From the NCBI RefSeq assembly GCF_963259705.1, contig NC_081844.1:32101341-32165340 (forward strand): a DNA stretch of 64,000 nucleotides, given 5' to 3'. This document shows positions 50,933-62,829 of this stretch, one piece after another (within the stretch, counting starts at the first letter, position 1; every line of letters starts with the position of its first letter). This DNA is from Myotis daubentonii (lineage: Eukaryota; Chordata; Mammalia; Chiroptera; Vespertilionidae). The notes under the pieces are model-generated. The model saw nothing but the letters and a program-made list of their open reading frames with translations, ran no database searches and had not been told where the DNA came from. Both the position numbers and the translations under genes were made by a program.

Positions 50933-51790
50933 AATAAACACATGAAAAGGTTCTCTGCACATAGTAGATACCCAGGAAAATGCAAACGAGAACCACAGTG
51001 AGGTAGCATTCAACAGCCACTAGGATGACTAGAATAAAAAAGATAGATAGCCCAAGCAGTGTGGCTCAGCGGTTGAAGATCCACCCATGAACCAGGTCAC
51101 GGTTCTATTCCCAGTCACGGCTCTTGCCCAGGTTGTGGGCTTGACCCCCGGTGGGGGGTGTGCAGGAGGCAGACGATCAATGATTCACTCTCATCATTGA
51201 TGTTTCTCTCTCTCTCTCTCCCTCTTCCTTCCTCTCTCTGAAACCAATATAATAAATAAATAAAACCATTAAAAAAAAAGACAGATAATAGCAAGTGTTG
51301 GCAAGGACACGGAGAAAACAGGTGTTCAAACAAAAGCCGTGCACATGAATGTTCACAGCGATGTCATTCATGACAGCCACAAAGCGGGAACAACCCACGC
51401 GCCCGCTGGTGGGTGAATAAACACAATGTGTCGTCCGCGTGAAACCCAGAACACACCGGAATACCAGGCAGCGGTGAGAAGCAGGGAAGCACTGACATAC
51501 GCTCCAACGTGGATGAACGTTGAAAACATGGTGCTCAGTGAGAGAAGCCAGATGCAAAAGCTACACAGCGTGTGATTCCATTTACATGAAATGTCCAGAA
51601 CAGGCAAATCCACAGTCAGGAAGTGGGTTCGTGGTTGCCAGGAGTTTGGGGAGGGGATGGTGAGTGACTGCTAACAGGGACAGGGTTTCTTTTTGGGGTG
51701 ATGGAATATGCTGTGATTGGTGGTACTGGCAACACGGCATCTTAAATATATTAAAAACCCTTGTACACTTTAAAATAAATTTTTAAATTT
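50933..51790 (+). mobile_element. Old L1 3' portion split by a SINE
   Basis: Pieces are at 50933-51047 and 51278-51790: ACCACAGTGAGGTAGCATTC, then GGGTTCGTGGTTGCCAGGAG. An A-rich end is near 51780. Confidence 0.7.
51048..51277 (+). mobile_element. VES SINE in L1
   Basis: The head is GCCCAAGCAGTGTGGCTCAG, with a B box diverged to GGTTCTATTCCC. AAAAAAGATAGATA-like sequence on both sides is the likely target duplication. Confidence 0.88.
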
Positions 51791-51944
51791 GTGTAAATTT
51801 GCTATATGAACTATATCTCAAAAAATAAGTAAGTGATAAAAAAATTCCCACATAGCTTGGCACACATAAGCACTCAATAAATGCTCTGGCTTATCATTAT
51901 AATGAGCTGAATGGACATAATAGAGCCAGAGTTTTTTGCGGTTG

Positions 51945-52166
51945 TTTTTTTTTTTAAATACATTTTTATTGATTTCAGAGAGGAAGGGAGAGGGAGAGAG
52001 AGGTAGAAACATCAGTGATGAGAGTCATTGATTGGCTGCCATCTGCATGCCCCACACTGAGGATCGAGTCTGCAATCCTGTCATATGCCCTTGACCGGAA
52101 TCAAACCTGGGACCCTTCAGTCCACAGGCTGACGCTCTATCCACTGAGCCAAACCGGCCAGGGCAA
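51945..52166 (-). mobile_element. VES SINE
   Basis: This reverse copy has TTTTTATTGATTTCAGAGAG and the head AACCGGCCAGGGCA. Confidence 0.93.
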
Positions 52167-52169
52167 GCC

Positions 52170-52700
52170 GGTTTTTTATTCAACAAAAATTTATCAAGCA
52201 CCTGCTGTGTGTCAGGCACGGTTCTCGGCACTGGGGACACAGCAATGAAAAATCAGACAAAAATTTCTGCCTTCATGGAGCTGGCATTCTAAGTGGGGGC
52301 AGACAGATAACAAATATAAATAGTTTAAATATATAGAATATGAGATAGGAGTAATGCTAAAGAGAAGGAAATAAAGCAGAGTAGGGGGCTTGGGAAGGGG
52401 TGGAATTTTAGATACAGGAATTAGAAAGGGAAGTGAGGAAGGCATTTGATATGTCTACAAGAAGAGCAATCCAGACAGAGGACACAGCCCATGCGAATGT
52501 CCTGGGGCAGGACAGAGCCCGGTGTGTTGGCGGAATGCGTATAGCTGGAGCAGAGTGAGCGAGGAGGAGGAAGGGAGGAGGTGAGGACAGGAGTGCAGAC
52601 GGTGCAGGAACTTAGGGGGGCCCCCCCGGAGGCCTGGGGCTTTTTCCCTAAGAGAGAGGAGAGCCATGGAGGGCTCTCAGGCGCCCTCTGATGGCTGCCG
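52170..52700 (-). repeat. LINE-2 remnant
   Basis: It starts TTATTCAACAAAAATTTATC and CACTGGGGACACAGCAATG. Later come AATGTCCTGGGGCAGGACAG and GGAGCAGAGTGAGCGAGG. It is L2 in reverse. Confidence 0.7.
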
Positions 52701-52824
52701 CTGGGAGGACAGGCTGTGGTGGTAGGGCGAGGGTGGGAGCTGAAGGACCAGGGCAGAGAGGGTTGTGCTGGCCCAGACAGTAGACGATGGGTGGAGGCTG
52801 CGGGAATGGTGAGAAGTGGGCTGG

Positions 52825-53050
52825 GCAGTAATAGCCCAGACTCTGCACCCACAATTTCTGGGTTCAAATCCCAGCTCTATGATGTGGAGCTGCAACCTTG
52901 AAGCAGTGATTCAAACTTTCTCCATTTCCTTTTTTGTAAAACAGAGATATTGTGAACAGGTACCTATCTCAAAGGGTTTGATTTATGCAAAATGCTTAAA
53001 ACAAGACCTAGTACACAGTAAACACGTCCAGGAGTGTTTTTTCTTGTTAT
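52825..53050 (+). repeat. MIR
   Basis: It has GGGTTCAAATCCCAGCTCTA, then AGTGATTCAAACTTTCTCCA and ATGCTTAAAACAAGACCTAG. Confidence 0.65.
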
Positions 53051-53129
53051 TATAATAATAATTATTATCATTTATTATTCCACTAATCAATGCTGATTCT
53101 CACCTGAGTATGATTATGCTCTACAAAAG

Positions 53130-53300
53130 ACAGTAATATTGGTGACATTTCTGGTTGTCACTACTGTGGGTGCTCCTGGAATTGAGTGGGTGGAGTCCTG
53201 GAATGCTGCTCAACACCCCGACAGTGCCCAGGATGTCCCCCTACAGACAGTGACCCGCCCCGATGTCCAAGTGAAGAGGGGGGGGGGACCCTGGACTAGA
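53130..53300 (+). mobile_element. MER20 remnant
   Basis: It has GTGACATTTCTGGTTGTCAC and CAGTGCCCAGGATGTCCCCC. Confidence 0.6.
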
Positions 53301-53787
53301 ATATCCCGGGGCTGCGCGGTGTCCAGCACAGTGCCTGACTCTCAGTGGGTGCTTTTCGGGGACCTGCAAGCTGAGGGATGCGGTACCCTTAGCTCAGCTT
53401 GTGCCCAAGTCGCTGCATCCTGGGACATACTGCCCCCGTGTGGACGGTCATGGAACCGCGCCCGTGGGCGGGGGAGACCGAGCTCCCTGCACCGCCTGAC
53501 CTAGGAGCGGTTCTCCACGCGGCGCTGCCCACCAGCACTTTCTGCCAAGATGGCACTACTCTAGTTTGGGGTTGTCGACAAGCCAGCCGCTTGTGGCCAC
53601 TGAGCCCTTTAGATGTGTGTGCCAGGGCAACTAAAAAACTCGGTTTTTTTCATTTGAATTAATTTACATTTAAATGCAAATAGCCCTGTGTGCTCCTCTC
53701 CGACCAGGCTGGACAGCCCAGTTTGTAGAGAAAGCAGCCACTCATCCTTGGGCAGCCGGGTCCTGGTGGGTGTGTCTCTGGGTTGGT

Positions 53788-53915
53788 GGGCATGTTTGTT
53801 TTTATGAGCACCGGGATCAAGCCCACAACCCGAACATGTGCCCCAGGAAATCTAACCGGCAATCCCTGGGTGCATAGGGCGACGCCCAACCAACTGAGCC
53901 ACACCGGCCAGGGCC
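53788..53915 (-). mobile_element. VES-related SINE, degraded
   Basis: Only the tRNA-like head half is clear, ending ACTGAGCCACACCGGCCAGG. Confidence 0.72.
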
Positions 53916-53944
53916 TTCTGACCATTTAAAAAAATTAATATATA

Positions 53945-54300
53945 TCAAGTGTTTACTGGCTTCAGACCCTGTTCTGAGCTCTTTACTGCCATCCCCTCAA
54001 GTCTTTGACTCAAGCACTTTGCACAAGTAGGTACCAACATTATGCCCACTTTATAGAAGAAGAAACGGAGGGTCAGAGAGCACTCCTGCTCAAGTATTCT
54101 TACTCTGTGCTAAGCCCCAGCTAAGGGGCCGTCATGCCTAATTTTTTTCCACCCTCACAACTTCCTGGAACTGTTAGGACTCTTGTTTTGCAGATGAGGA
54201 AACTGAGGCTCAGACATAGACTGTACCTTGCTCACATCACTCAGAAAGTAGAATGCCAGAGTAAGAATTTGAACTCACATCTCTCTATTAAGAATGAACC
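53945..54300 (-). repeat. Two MIR-like remnants
   Basis: ACTTTATAGAAGAAGAAACGG near 54047 and GCAGATGAGGAAACTGAGGC near 54190 are MIR antisense phrases. Confidence 0.55.
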
Positions 54301-54484
54301 TGGCGCGGGGGGGTCACTGATGGAAAAAAGGAGCTATCTGTAATACTTTCAACAATAAAGACAAATTAAAAAAACAATGAACCTAAACTGCCTCCCTGGA
54401 GTGGTTTGCAGTGGGGGTGGGGGTGGGGGGGTGGGGGGAATGGTGTCCAGGGAAGGTTTGGGAAATACATGGGGAACTGAGAAC

Positions 54485-54605
54485 TAGCTGGGCTTGAGTC
54501 TGAATCTCATGTCTGTGTGATCCTGGGGGAGTGTCTTGCCCTCTCTGGGCCTCTGGATCTCCTTGGCTACAGCAGCTTCCTACTGGGGCTATTCTGGGGA
54601 TTGAA
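54485..54605 (+). repeat. MIR-like remnant
   Basis: It has GCTTGAGTCTGAATCTC and CTTGCCCTCTCTGGGCCTC. Confidence 0.5.
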
Positions 54606-54619
54606 TTACATAACTCCTT

Positions 54620-55080
54620 GTCTTAGTCTGCTCAGGCTGCCATAACTAAATGCCATAGACTGGGTGGCTTAAACAACCATCATTTATTTTCTCTTGGTTC
54701 TGGAGACTGGAATTCTAAGACCAAGGTGCCTGCAGGGTTAGAACCTTGAATATACGAGGGCCCTCTTTCTGGCCTGCAGATGGTTGCTTCTCGCTCTGTC
54801 CTCACATAGCAGAGAGAGAGCTCTGGCCTCCTCTCTTTAAAAAAAAAATATATATTTTTTTAATGATTTCAGAGAGGAAGGGAGAGGGAGAGAGAGAGAT
54901 AGAAACATCAATGACGAGAGAAGATCATTGATCAGCTGCCTCCTGCAAGCCCCACCCTGAGCAATCTGAGCATATGCCCTGCCCGGGAATCTAACTGTGA
55001 CCTCCTGGTTCATAGGTCGGTGCTCAACCACTGAGCCACGCCCGGCCAGGCTGCTTCTCTTCTTATAAGGACCTAAATCC
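54620..55080 (+). repeat. Old interspersed repeat, copy 1, with SINE
   Basis: GGCTGCCATAACTAAATGCC and GACTGGGTGGCTTAAACAAC belong to a common mammalian repeat whose family I cannot name with certainty. It resumes after the SINE with CTTCTTATAAGGACC. It is related to 61100-61700. Confidence 0.55.
54836..55053 (-). mobile_element. VES SINE
   Basis: This reverse copy has an A-rich start and ends GAGCCACGCCCGGCCAGGC. Confidence 0.88.
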
Positions 55081-55774
55081 CACCCAGCAGAGGCCCAAAG
55101 ACTCACAGACACGCGTATAGAGCCACACAGCCCACCAGTTGCAGAGCTGCTGCAGGCCCTTGGCCCTTGGGTGTCTCAGGGAGCCACACCTCCCTGCTCC
55201 GTACAGTTCCCAAACGTCCCCAGGTGTCCCCAGAGACACGCCCACTGAAGGTGCTCTGCTAATCACCATACTTAATTACTGCGCAGCATCCGGGAAATGC
55301 CGAGAACACCTTTCAAAGGTCTTTCGACACTCCAGCAGCAGCTCCTGGCCCTGCCAAGGCCAGGTTCCCCAGGGCACAGCTGAAAGCTCCCAAGAGAAGA
55401 AACGCAAAAATAAAACACATTCATTGTCAAGCAGGGCCCTGCGTGGGGGTGACAAGGCTCAGAGACTTGGGTGCCCAGCCCCTTCCAGGCTGGGGAGCCG
55501 CCAGCCAGGCCATCTTCTCTCTGAGCCTCTGCTGAGCCCATTGGTAAAATGGGTCACCAGTGAATGAATGAGCACGTGAAGAACATTTAGAACAGCTCCC
55601 AGCACGTCCGAGACCACTGCCACCAGCATCGTCATTACTGCTGTGTGTCCGTTTTTCTTTCCTGGGTTTTACGAGTTGCAGACAAAACGCACGAGGACTG
55701 TGGGAACCGGGGAGCTGCTCTCCCCACTGCAGGGCGGGCTCCAGAGAGACCAGTGAGGGGTGTGCCTGGGGTTG

Positions 55775-56058
55775 AACGTTGAAGGAGGCTGATAACTGGT
55801 GCCGGGAGGACTTGGGAACAGTGGACACCTCGGCATTGCTGGTGGGAATGTAGCATGATGCAGCCGCCGTAGAAAGCAACCGGCAGCTCCTCAGACGCTG
55901 AAACAAAGTCCCGTCTGACCTAGCAATTCCACTCCTAGGTGTCCACCCAAGAGAAATAGAAACCTATGTGCACATGGACACTTGTACACAAATAAGGTGG
56001 AAACAACCCAAATATCCATCAGCTTAGGAATGGATAAATAAAATGTGATGTGGAGGAG

Positions 56059-56144
<86 letters not shown>

Positions 56145-56650
56145 GCAGCCATTAAACGGAGTGAAGCACTGACACTCACTACAATGTGGATGAACCTTCT
56201 CAGTGAGAGAAGCCAGACTAAAAAAGCGATATAGTGTGTGGTTCCATTTGTGTGAAATGTCCAGAACCGGCAAATCTAGACAGAAAGTGGATTCTTGGTT
56301 GCCAGGGGTTTGGGGAGAGGGATGGGGAGTGACTGTTACGGCTGTTCATGGGGACAGGGCTTCTTTCTGGAGTGTTGAATGAATGAAGTAACAAAAGGAC
56401 AAATACTGTGTGAATTCCACGCCTAGGAGGTCCCTGGAGGAGTCAAATCCACAGAGACAGGAAGTAGATGGTGGGAGCCAGACGCTAGAGGAAGAGGTTG
56501 GGGGTTAGTGCTTAATGGGGACGGCGTCTGGGAAGGTGCAAGAGTTCTGGAGACGCATAGTGGGGATGATTGTACAACAGTATGAATGTACTTCATGTCA
56601 CTGAGCTGTGCACTGAGAAGCGGTGAAGGCGGTAAATTGCGTTTATCCAT
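55775..56650 (+). mobile_element. Old L1 3' portion with (ATAG)n
   Basis: L1 phrases run from TTGCTGGTGGGAATGTAGC to GTACTTCATGTCACTGAGC. It is interrupted by a tetranucleotide repeat at 56059-56141. Confidence 0.75.
56059..56141. repeat. (GATA)n microsatellite
   Basis: About 20 ATAG units with one TGAT interruption near 56099. Confidence 0.97.
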
Positions 56651-57290
56651 GCACCCGTCCATGGACTCTTGTTTCCTCTTTTGGCTGTTGTGAATAATGC
56701 TGCTACCAACACTGGCATACAAATATCTGTTTGGATTCCTGCTTTCAATTCTTTGTGGGCTACACCTAGGAGTGGAATTGCTGGGTCATGTGGTAACTCT
56801 ATGTTCAACTTTTTGGAGAACCGCCATTCCATTTCCCCGAGCAGCTGCCCTATTTTTCATTCCCACCAGCAGTGCACAAGGGCTCCAGTTTCTCCACAAA
56901 ATCTGTCCTGGCTGCTTTGACTCAGTGGTTAGAGCACTGGCCCGCAGACCGAAGTGTCTTGGGGTCAATTCCAGTCAAGAGCAGGTACCTCTATTGGAGG
57001 CTCGATCCCTGGCCCTGACGGGGGCAGGGGCTGTGGGAGGCAACCAGTCAATGTGTCTCTCTCACATCAATGTTTCTCTCTGTCTCTCCCCCTCCCTTCC
57101 ACTCTCTCTAAAAATCAATGGGAAAAATATCTGCAGGTGAGGATTAACAACAACAAAAAAGTTATTTTTCATTATAACCACCCTCATGCATGCCAAGTGG
57201 CATCTCATTGTGACTTTGACATGCATCTCCCTAATAATTAGTGATGTTGAGCATCTTGGCCAAAAGCATGTCTTTTTTAGAGAACTGTCT
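56651..57290 (-). mobile_element. L1 fragment in reverse, split by a SINE
   Basis: L1 antisense phrases TTGTGAATAATGCTGCTACC and AGTGGAATTGCTGGGTCATG continue at 57153-57290 after the SINE. Confidence 0.75.
56907..57152 (+). mobile_element. VES SINE
   Basis: The head is CCTGGCTGCTTTGACTCAG, with a diverged B box and the ATATCTGCAGGTGAGGATTAAC tail variant. Confidence 0.88.
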
Positions 57291-57327
57291 GTTCAAGCCC
57301 TTTGCCCAGTCTATATATATATACACA

Positions 57328-57632
57328 CTAGAGGCCGGGTGCATGAAATTCGTGCACTGGGGGTGGTGTCCCTCAGCCCAGCCTGCACCCTCTCCAATCT
57401 GGGACCCCTTGGGGGATGTCCGACTGCCGGTTTAGGCCTGATCCCTAAACCAGCAGTTGGACATCCCTCTCACAATCCAGGACTGCTGGCTCCTAACCGC
57501 TCACCTGCCTGCCTGCCTGCCTGCCTGATTGCCCCTAACTGCTTCTGCCTGCCAGCCTGATCACCCCCTAACCACTCCCCTGCCAGCCTGATCGATGCCT
57601 AACTGCTCCCCTGCTGGCCTGGTCACCCCCAA
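57328..57632 (-). mobile_element. Helitron, truncated at its 5' side
   Basis: The 3' CTAG is at 57328-57331 with the GTGCACGAATTTCATGCAC hairpin. The body closely matches Helitron 2 of the array (28519). The 5' end is missing where a SINE fragment begins at 57633. Confidence 0.83.
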
Positions 57633-57786
57633 CTGATTTTAGAGAGAGGAAGGGAGAAGGAGAGAGATAGAAACATCAATGATGAGAGAGAATCATTGAT
57701 TGGCTTCCTCCTGCACACCCCACACTGAGGATCAAACCTGCAATCTGGGCATGTGCCCTGACCGAGAATGGAACCACTGGCCTCCT
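57633..57786 (-). mobile_element. VES SINE fragment
   Basis: It runs from GATTTTAGAGAGAGGAAGGG to AGAATGGAACCACTGGCC; the head end is missing. Confidence 0.8.
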
Positions 57787-58320
57787 CCAGTCCTTTCTAT
57801 TTCTTTATATTCAGAATGGAAGATAATGGATTCTGCTCAGATACAGGATTTGCAACCATTTCTCCCATTCTGAGCTGTCATTTCATTCTCATAATGGTGT
57901 CCTTTGAAGCACACATGTTCTTCATTTCGATGAAGTCCAATGATTCTATGTTTCCCCTCCTTGACATTTTTGTGGGCGTCTCACAGGGTCCTTGAACTCA
58001 GCTTATCCAAAACGGAACTAGCAAGCCACCCCAGACACCGTCTCCCGGGCCAGCTCCCTCTCACGATGGCTCTGCCCTCCATCCCGCTGTCCATGCTGAA
58101 CACCTCCCTGCTGGATCTCCTTGTATCTTGTATGGGGTCCTTTCCCTCCCTGCCCATCCCCACCCTCGTCCAGCCTGCACCCCGTCTCCACCTGCCCCAC
58201 TTCCTCTCTGCTCTCTGAGGCTTTTCCTACCAGGGCTATGGTATCCACTGGGCACAATGCCCACGCCCCATGGTACTTTTAGAGCCTGTAACATGTTTTA
58301 ATTTCCTTTAAAATTGGAAG

Positions 58321-58513
58321 TCCTGGCCAGGTGGCGCAGTTGGTTGGAGCATCATCCCATCCACCAAAAGGTTGCAGGCTCAGTCAGGGTGCGTACAGAA
58401 GGCAACCCATCAAGGTTTTCTCTGACATCAGTGTCTCTCCGTCTCTCTTTCTCCCTCTCCCTTCCTCTCTATAAAAATCAATAAAAGCGTATCCTTGAGT
58501 GAGGATTTTAAAA
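58321..58513 (+). mobile_element. VES-related SINE
   Basis: The divergent head GTCCTGGCCAGGTGGCGCAG is shared in style with 269-458. The tail is CGTATCCTTGAGTGAGGAT. Confidence 0.8.
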
Positions 58514-58620
58514 AATTGGAAGAAAACAATGAATATAATAATCACGAGTAGATTGTCATACATCCAGCCCAGCTGATATCTGTCTGTGTACCAACACCAT
58601 GGCGAAATGTCTTAATAATT

Positions 58621-58838
58621 TTTTAAACATATTTTATTGATTTTTTTACGGAGAGGAAGGGAGAGAGATAGAGAGTAAGAAACATCGATGAGAGAGAAAC
58701 ATCGATCAGCTGCCTCCTGCACACCCCCTACTGGGGATGTGCCGGCAACTAAGGTACATGCCCTTGACCGGAATCGAACCTGGGACCCTTCAGTCCGCAG
58801 GCTGACGCTCTATCCACAGAGCCAAACCGGTTAGGGCT
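58621..58838 (-). mobile_element. VES SINE
   Basis: This well preserved reverse copy has head GAGCCAAACCGGTTAGGGC. The duplicated target TGTCTTAATAATTTTT is at 58608 and 58839. Confidence 0.94.
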
Positions 58839-59244
58839 GTCTTAATAATTTTTGCAGAGGAAGGGACCCATGAAAGCCATAAGGCCACCCTGCCCCCTGC
58901 TCTCTCTCTTCTGATACGCACAAGCCTTCTGGGTGGAAGCAGAATCCAGGCCCTGGTGGTCTGCCCCCTCTCACTCCCCATCCTCTCCCTCTGGCCCCCC
59001 CCTCCAGCCTCCTCGTCATCCCCAGTCCCAGCAGCTTTGCCCCCCCTCAGGGCCTTTGAACCTGCAGTTTCCCAACTGAATGAGCTGTCGCCTAGGTAAC
59101 CCCCACATCATTTATCTTAGGGGTCGCCCTCCAGTAGGGACCTCCGACCCTCCGGCCCTCTAGGCAAGGTCAGGCTCCTTGTTACAAACTCTCCTGGAAG
59201 GGAACTCCTCACTCTCTTCTCCCAATTTGTCACTCGGCTCTTAT

Positions 59245-59450
59245 TAAGGCATCACGGTCCCCCCTTGTTCTCAATGGGCTGGGTCACTCTGTTGGGGACC
59301 GTCCTGGGCACTGTGGGGTGCCAGGCAGCATCCCTGACCCCCACCCGCTGGATGCCAGGAGCACTGCCTTTGTGTGACAACAGATGCCCCCAGATGTTGC
59401 AAAATGCCTGCCGGGGGCAGGATCCCCCCTGGCTGGGAGCCACATTGGAG
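59245..59450 (-). mobile_element. MER20 remnant
   Basis: It has GGCAGCATCCCTGACCCCC and GTTGCAAAATGCCTGCCGG in reverse MER20 order. Confidence 0.6.
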
Positions 59451-60304
59451 TGGCAGCAGATCAACGCCTGCCTCCCCAGCTGTGCCTGCACCAAGTGGAC
59501 CGGGAGCCTGTCCTTCCTTCCTGAGGCTTCAAGGCACACACTCCGGGCAGGAGGGCGGCACTGGTCAGTCATGTCCCTGAGCCCAGGCCTAGAAGGTTTT
59601 GCTGGGAGTGGGAATGGGGGAAGGCAAGGAGAGAGGCCAGCGGGCCCGGGGGATGCCCAAACTGAGGCTCAGGAGAGGGGCAGGCCAGGCTGGGCCCACT
59701 GCACCAAGGAGCATGTTTTTGTTGTGATTTTTTTTGGGGGGGTGGGTAGGAAGAATAGAACACAGCAGGGGAGGGAAAGGCAGAGTGGAACACTGGAACC
59801 AAGAAGGGGACAGTTTGATTATGTAATAAATTGGGGGAGAATCGGGGCTCTCGAAGATCTGTCTGGGTGGCTGCCATTCCACATCCCTCAGACCCCACCC
59901 ATCCCCAGCCCCTTGGGCCCATACGCTGGCCTTTCCTCCCCCTGGGGTTCTCAGGGCCACAGCCAGGGCCACATCGGAGCAGGGATCTGTCTCGTGTCAC
60001 CAGCCATCTGAGACTAGCCTGGCCGCCCGCTTACAAATGAGTGCTGGGCCCCACGGCCTCCCGGGCAGAGCCAGGCGCTGGCTGGCAAGTGATGGATGGG
60101 GCTGCTTGGCCATTAATCACAGGCAGGGGAAACAGGTGGCCACCATTCGGGCACGGGGACTCCCTGATCGGTCTGGCGGAGCTGGGGCCTCAGCTGTCCA
60201 GCTCTGGGTTCAGTCCCTGGCCTGCCATAACCTGGCTAGGTGACCTGGAACCATGTGATTTCACTGCTCTTGGTACCCCCCCACCCCCAAGCCCTAAGGG
60301 AGCT

Positions 60305-60400
60305 ATTAGTCACTCATTCCCTCAGTAAAAATTCAGTGCACTTACTGTGTGCCAAGCATGACTCTAAGTGGAGACTGACAGCAGTGACCAGGAGGACAAA
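60305..60400 (-). repeat. L2/MIR-like 3' end
   Basis: It has AATTCAGTGCACTTACTGTG and TGCCAAGCATGACTCTAAG. Confidence 0.55.
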
Positions 60401-60475
60401 ACCTCTCCCCTTGCAGAGCTGATAGGCTTGCAAATCTTGACTCAGATCCCGTTCCTCCTCTGCCCACAGCTCTCC

Positions 60476-60697
60476 GGGGCTCCAAGCTCCCTTGTGGTAA
60501 AAGCCCGGGTCCTGTCCTTGGCCCACATGGCCCTGAACTTGCCCCGATCCCCTCCCTACCCTCACTTCCTCCCTCTCTCCCCCTTGGGGGCTCCAAGCTC
60601 CCTTGTGGTAAAAGCCCGGGTCCTGTCCTTGGCCCACATGGCCCTGAACTTGCCCCGATCCCCTCCCTACCCTCACTTCCTCCCTCTCTCCCCCTTG
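60476..60697. repeat. Perfect 111-bp tandem duplication
   Basis: Copies at 60476-60586 and 60587-60697 are identical (GGGGCTCCAAGCTCCC to CTCCCCCTTG). The sequence looks like part of the adjoining L2. 111 is a multiple of three, so both strands keep open frames across it. Confidence 0.97.
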
Positions 60698-61055
60698 CTC
60701 ACTCCGCTCCAGCCCCAGCCACGCAGGCCTCTTCTCTGTTCCTCCGACCACCAGGCCTTTCCTGCGTCAGGGCCTTCGCGTGGCCGTGCCCTTTGCCTTG
60801 AAGGATCTCCCTCTAGACATCACCCCGCTCCCTCCAGGTCTCAGGTCCGATATCCCTTCCTCACACAGGCTGCTGTGCCCTCCCGAAAACTTCCTGACAT
60901 CCATTCACTCACCCTTCTCTAGTCTCCTTAATAGTAAAATCATGTCTGTGCGTATGATCCCCACCAGAGTGGCCGCTCTGCAAGGCAGGGATTTGGTCTT
61001 TTTCAATTCCCTGCACAGCGCCTGTCACACAGTAGGTGCTCAATGAATCTTGGTG
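60698..61055 (+). repeat. LINE-2 3' region
   Basis: It starts CTCACTCCGCTCCAGCC, has GTCAGGGCCTTCGCGTGG, and ends CACAGTAGGTGCTCAATGAA. Confidence 0.7.
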
Positions 61056-61099
61056 GATAGGAAAATGATCTTTGTCAGGATTAGGCTGCCCGGTCGAAG

Positions 61100-61710
61100 C
61101 AGAATGCAGCTGAGTCAGCTCCGGCTGCCGTAACCAAACACCACAGACCCTGCAGCTTGTAAACAATAAACACGCATTTCCCACAGTCCTGGAGGCCGGG
61201 AGGTCCAAGATCAAGGTGCCAGCGGATTCTGTTTCTGGTGAGGACGCTCTGGCTTGCAGATGGCCGCCTTACTGCTGTCCTCCCGCCGCCTTCCTACGCT
61301 GAGTGTGATGGAGAGATCTCTCTTCCTCTTTTTTTTTTTTTTTTTAATATATTTTATTGATTCTTTACAGAGAGGAAGGGAGAGAGATAGAGAGTTAGAA
61401 ACATCGACGAGAGAGAAACATTGATCAGCTGCCTCCCGCACACCCCTACTGGGGATGTGCCCGCAACCCAGGTACATGCCCCCGACCGGAATCGAACCCG
61501 GGACCCTTCAGTCCGCAAGTCAACGCTCTAGCCACTGAGCCAAACCGGTTTTGGCAATCTCTTCCTCTTTTTTTACAGACACAGGTGCTATCGGCCAAGG
61601 GCCTCACCCTTACGACCTCACTAAAGCTTATCTCCTAAAAGCCTCATCGCCAGAGACAACCACATAGGGGGGGTCAGGGCTACAACACAGATTGGGGAGG
61701 ATAGAATTCA
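61100..61710 (+). repeat. Old interspersed repeat, copy 2, with SINE
   Basis: It has GGCTGCCGTAACCAAACACC, GTCCAAGATCAAGGTGCC and TTGCAGATGGCCGCC, then CACCCTTACGACCTCAC after the SINE. It is the same unnamed family as 54620. Confidence 0.55.
61329..61556 (-). mobile_element. VES SINE
   Basis: This reverse copy has a poly-T start and the B-box side GGAATCGAACCCGGGACCC. Confidence 0.93.
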
Positions 61711-61779
61711 GTCCCAGGCACAGCGCTACTGAGATCTGCCCGCCTCATGCCCTCTCTGGAAGGGCAGTAAGTTGGAGTC

Positions 61780-61960
61780 AAGGGTCTAAGTCCCTAGGTG
61801 CACAGCCTGGCTCTGCCACCTACCGGCTGTGTGATTTCGGCCAGGTCACTTAACCTCTCAGAGCCTTCACTTCCCCTTCATTCAAATGCGATAATGGCAG
61901 GACCTCGGATTAAAGTGCTTACGGCAGAGCCTGGCATGTAGTAAAGACACATACAGGTGG
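61780..61960 (+). repeat. MIR
   Basis: It has TGGCTCTGCCACCTACCGGC, TCACTTAACCTCTCAGAGCC and GAGCCTGGCATGTAGTAAAG. Confidence 0.7.
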
Positions 61961-62451
61961 GTGAGTTTATTGTGATGCATAGTTTGGGCCACACTTCTGG
62001 GCTTCGCGATGTGCTGACAGGCCCTTTTATCTGAAAATTACTTTTTCATAATTACTCTCCTTCCATGGCAAAGCCCGGAGTCCCCCCTGGGGCCCCGCCC
62101 TGACCCCACTGTGCCGGGAGTGACTCTGGAGTCTGTTAACATGGAAGTGTCTGGTCACGGAGCGAGTGCCGTAATACCGGGAGGTGCCTGCGCAGGTGGG
62201 GGTCAGATTAGGGGGCCTCCCAGCAGAGCGGGTGTCTGCCCCGAGGTGTGTGGGAGGTGTGTACTGGGAGTAGGGCCAGCTTTGAGGACAGGCGACTCAT
62301 GCACTCCAACAGGACCCTGTCCTCTCCAGGGAAGGACCCTGCCCTCGGTTTACCGCTCGATTATCACCATCTCAAAATTCCTCACCGTTTTTGAACAAGC
62401 GGCCATACATCTTCATTTTGCCCTGGGCCCCAAAAAAACGTAGCCCGTCCC

Positions 62452-62564
62452 AATCGGGGATTCTCACATGCTTGCGGGGTCTGTGTGCTCCAGAACCCGG
62501 CTGGAATAGTGAAGAACTTTCTAAAAGCAGCTCCTTTTCTTTTACAGCACAGGACTGGGGAGGC
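62452..62564 (+). repeat. Inverted repeat, left arm (113 bp)
   Basis: It is identical to the reverse complement of 63888-64000: starts AATCGGGGATTCTCACATGC, ends GGACTGGGGAGGC. Confidence 0.97.
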
Positions 62565-62646
62565 CCTGAATTTTTATAACTCGTTTCTGGCCCCATCGGA
62601 TCCCACCATTATATAATAGGTTGGCATTTTGCTCATCATGCATTTT

Positions 62647-62826
62647 TTTGTTGTTAAAGGGAAGAAGGAGGAGGGGAGAGAGAGAGAAGGGGAAGGGAGA
62701 GAGGGGTGTGAGAGAGACACATCCATTGGTTGCTTCCCAGACATGCCCTGACCAGGGCCAGGGATTGAACCCCTGACCCTTCAGTGTGTGGGCTAACGCT
62801 CTAACCACTGAACACACCAGCCAGGC
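62647..62826 (-). mobile_element. VES SINE
   Basis: This reverse copy is flanked by GCTCATCATGCATTTTT (62631) and GCTCATCATGTATTTTT (62827). Confidence 0.88.
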
Positions 62827-62829
62827 TGC

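Noticed and set aside
60368..60922. A 184-codon frame containing two identical 37-residue repeats.
   Set aside because: It is created by the 111-bp duplication in an L2 remnant; no start context, domain or splice structure supports a gene.
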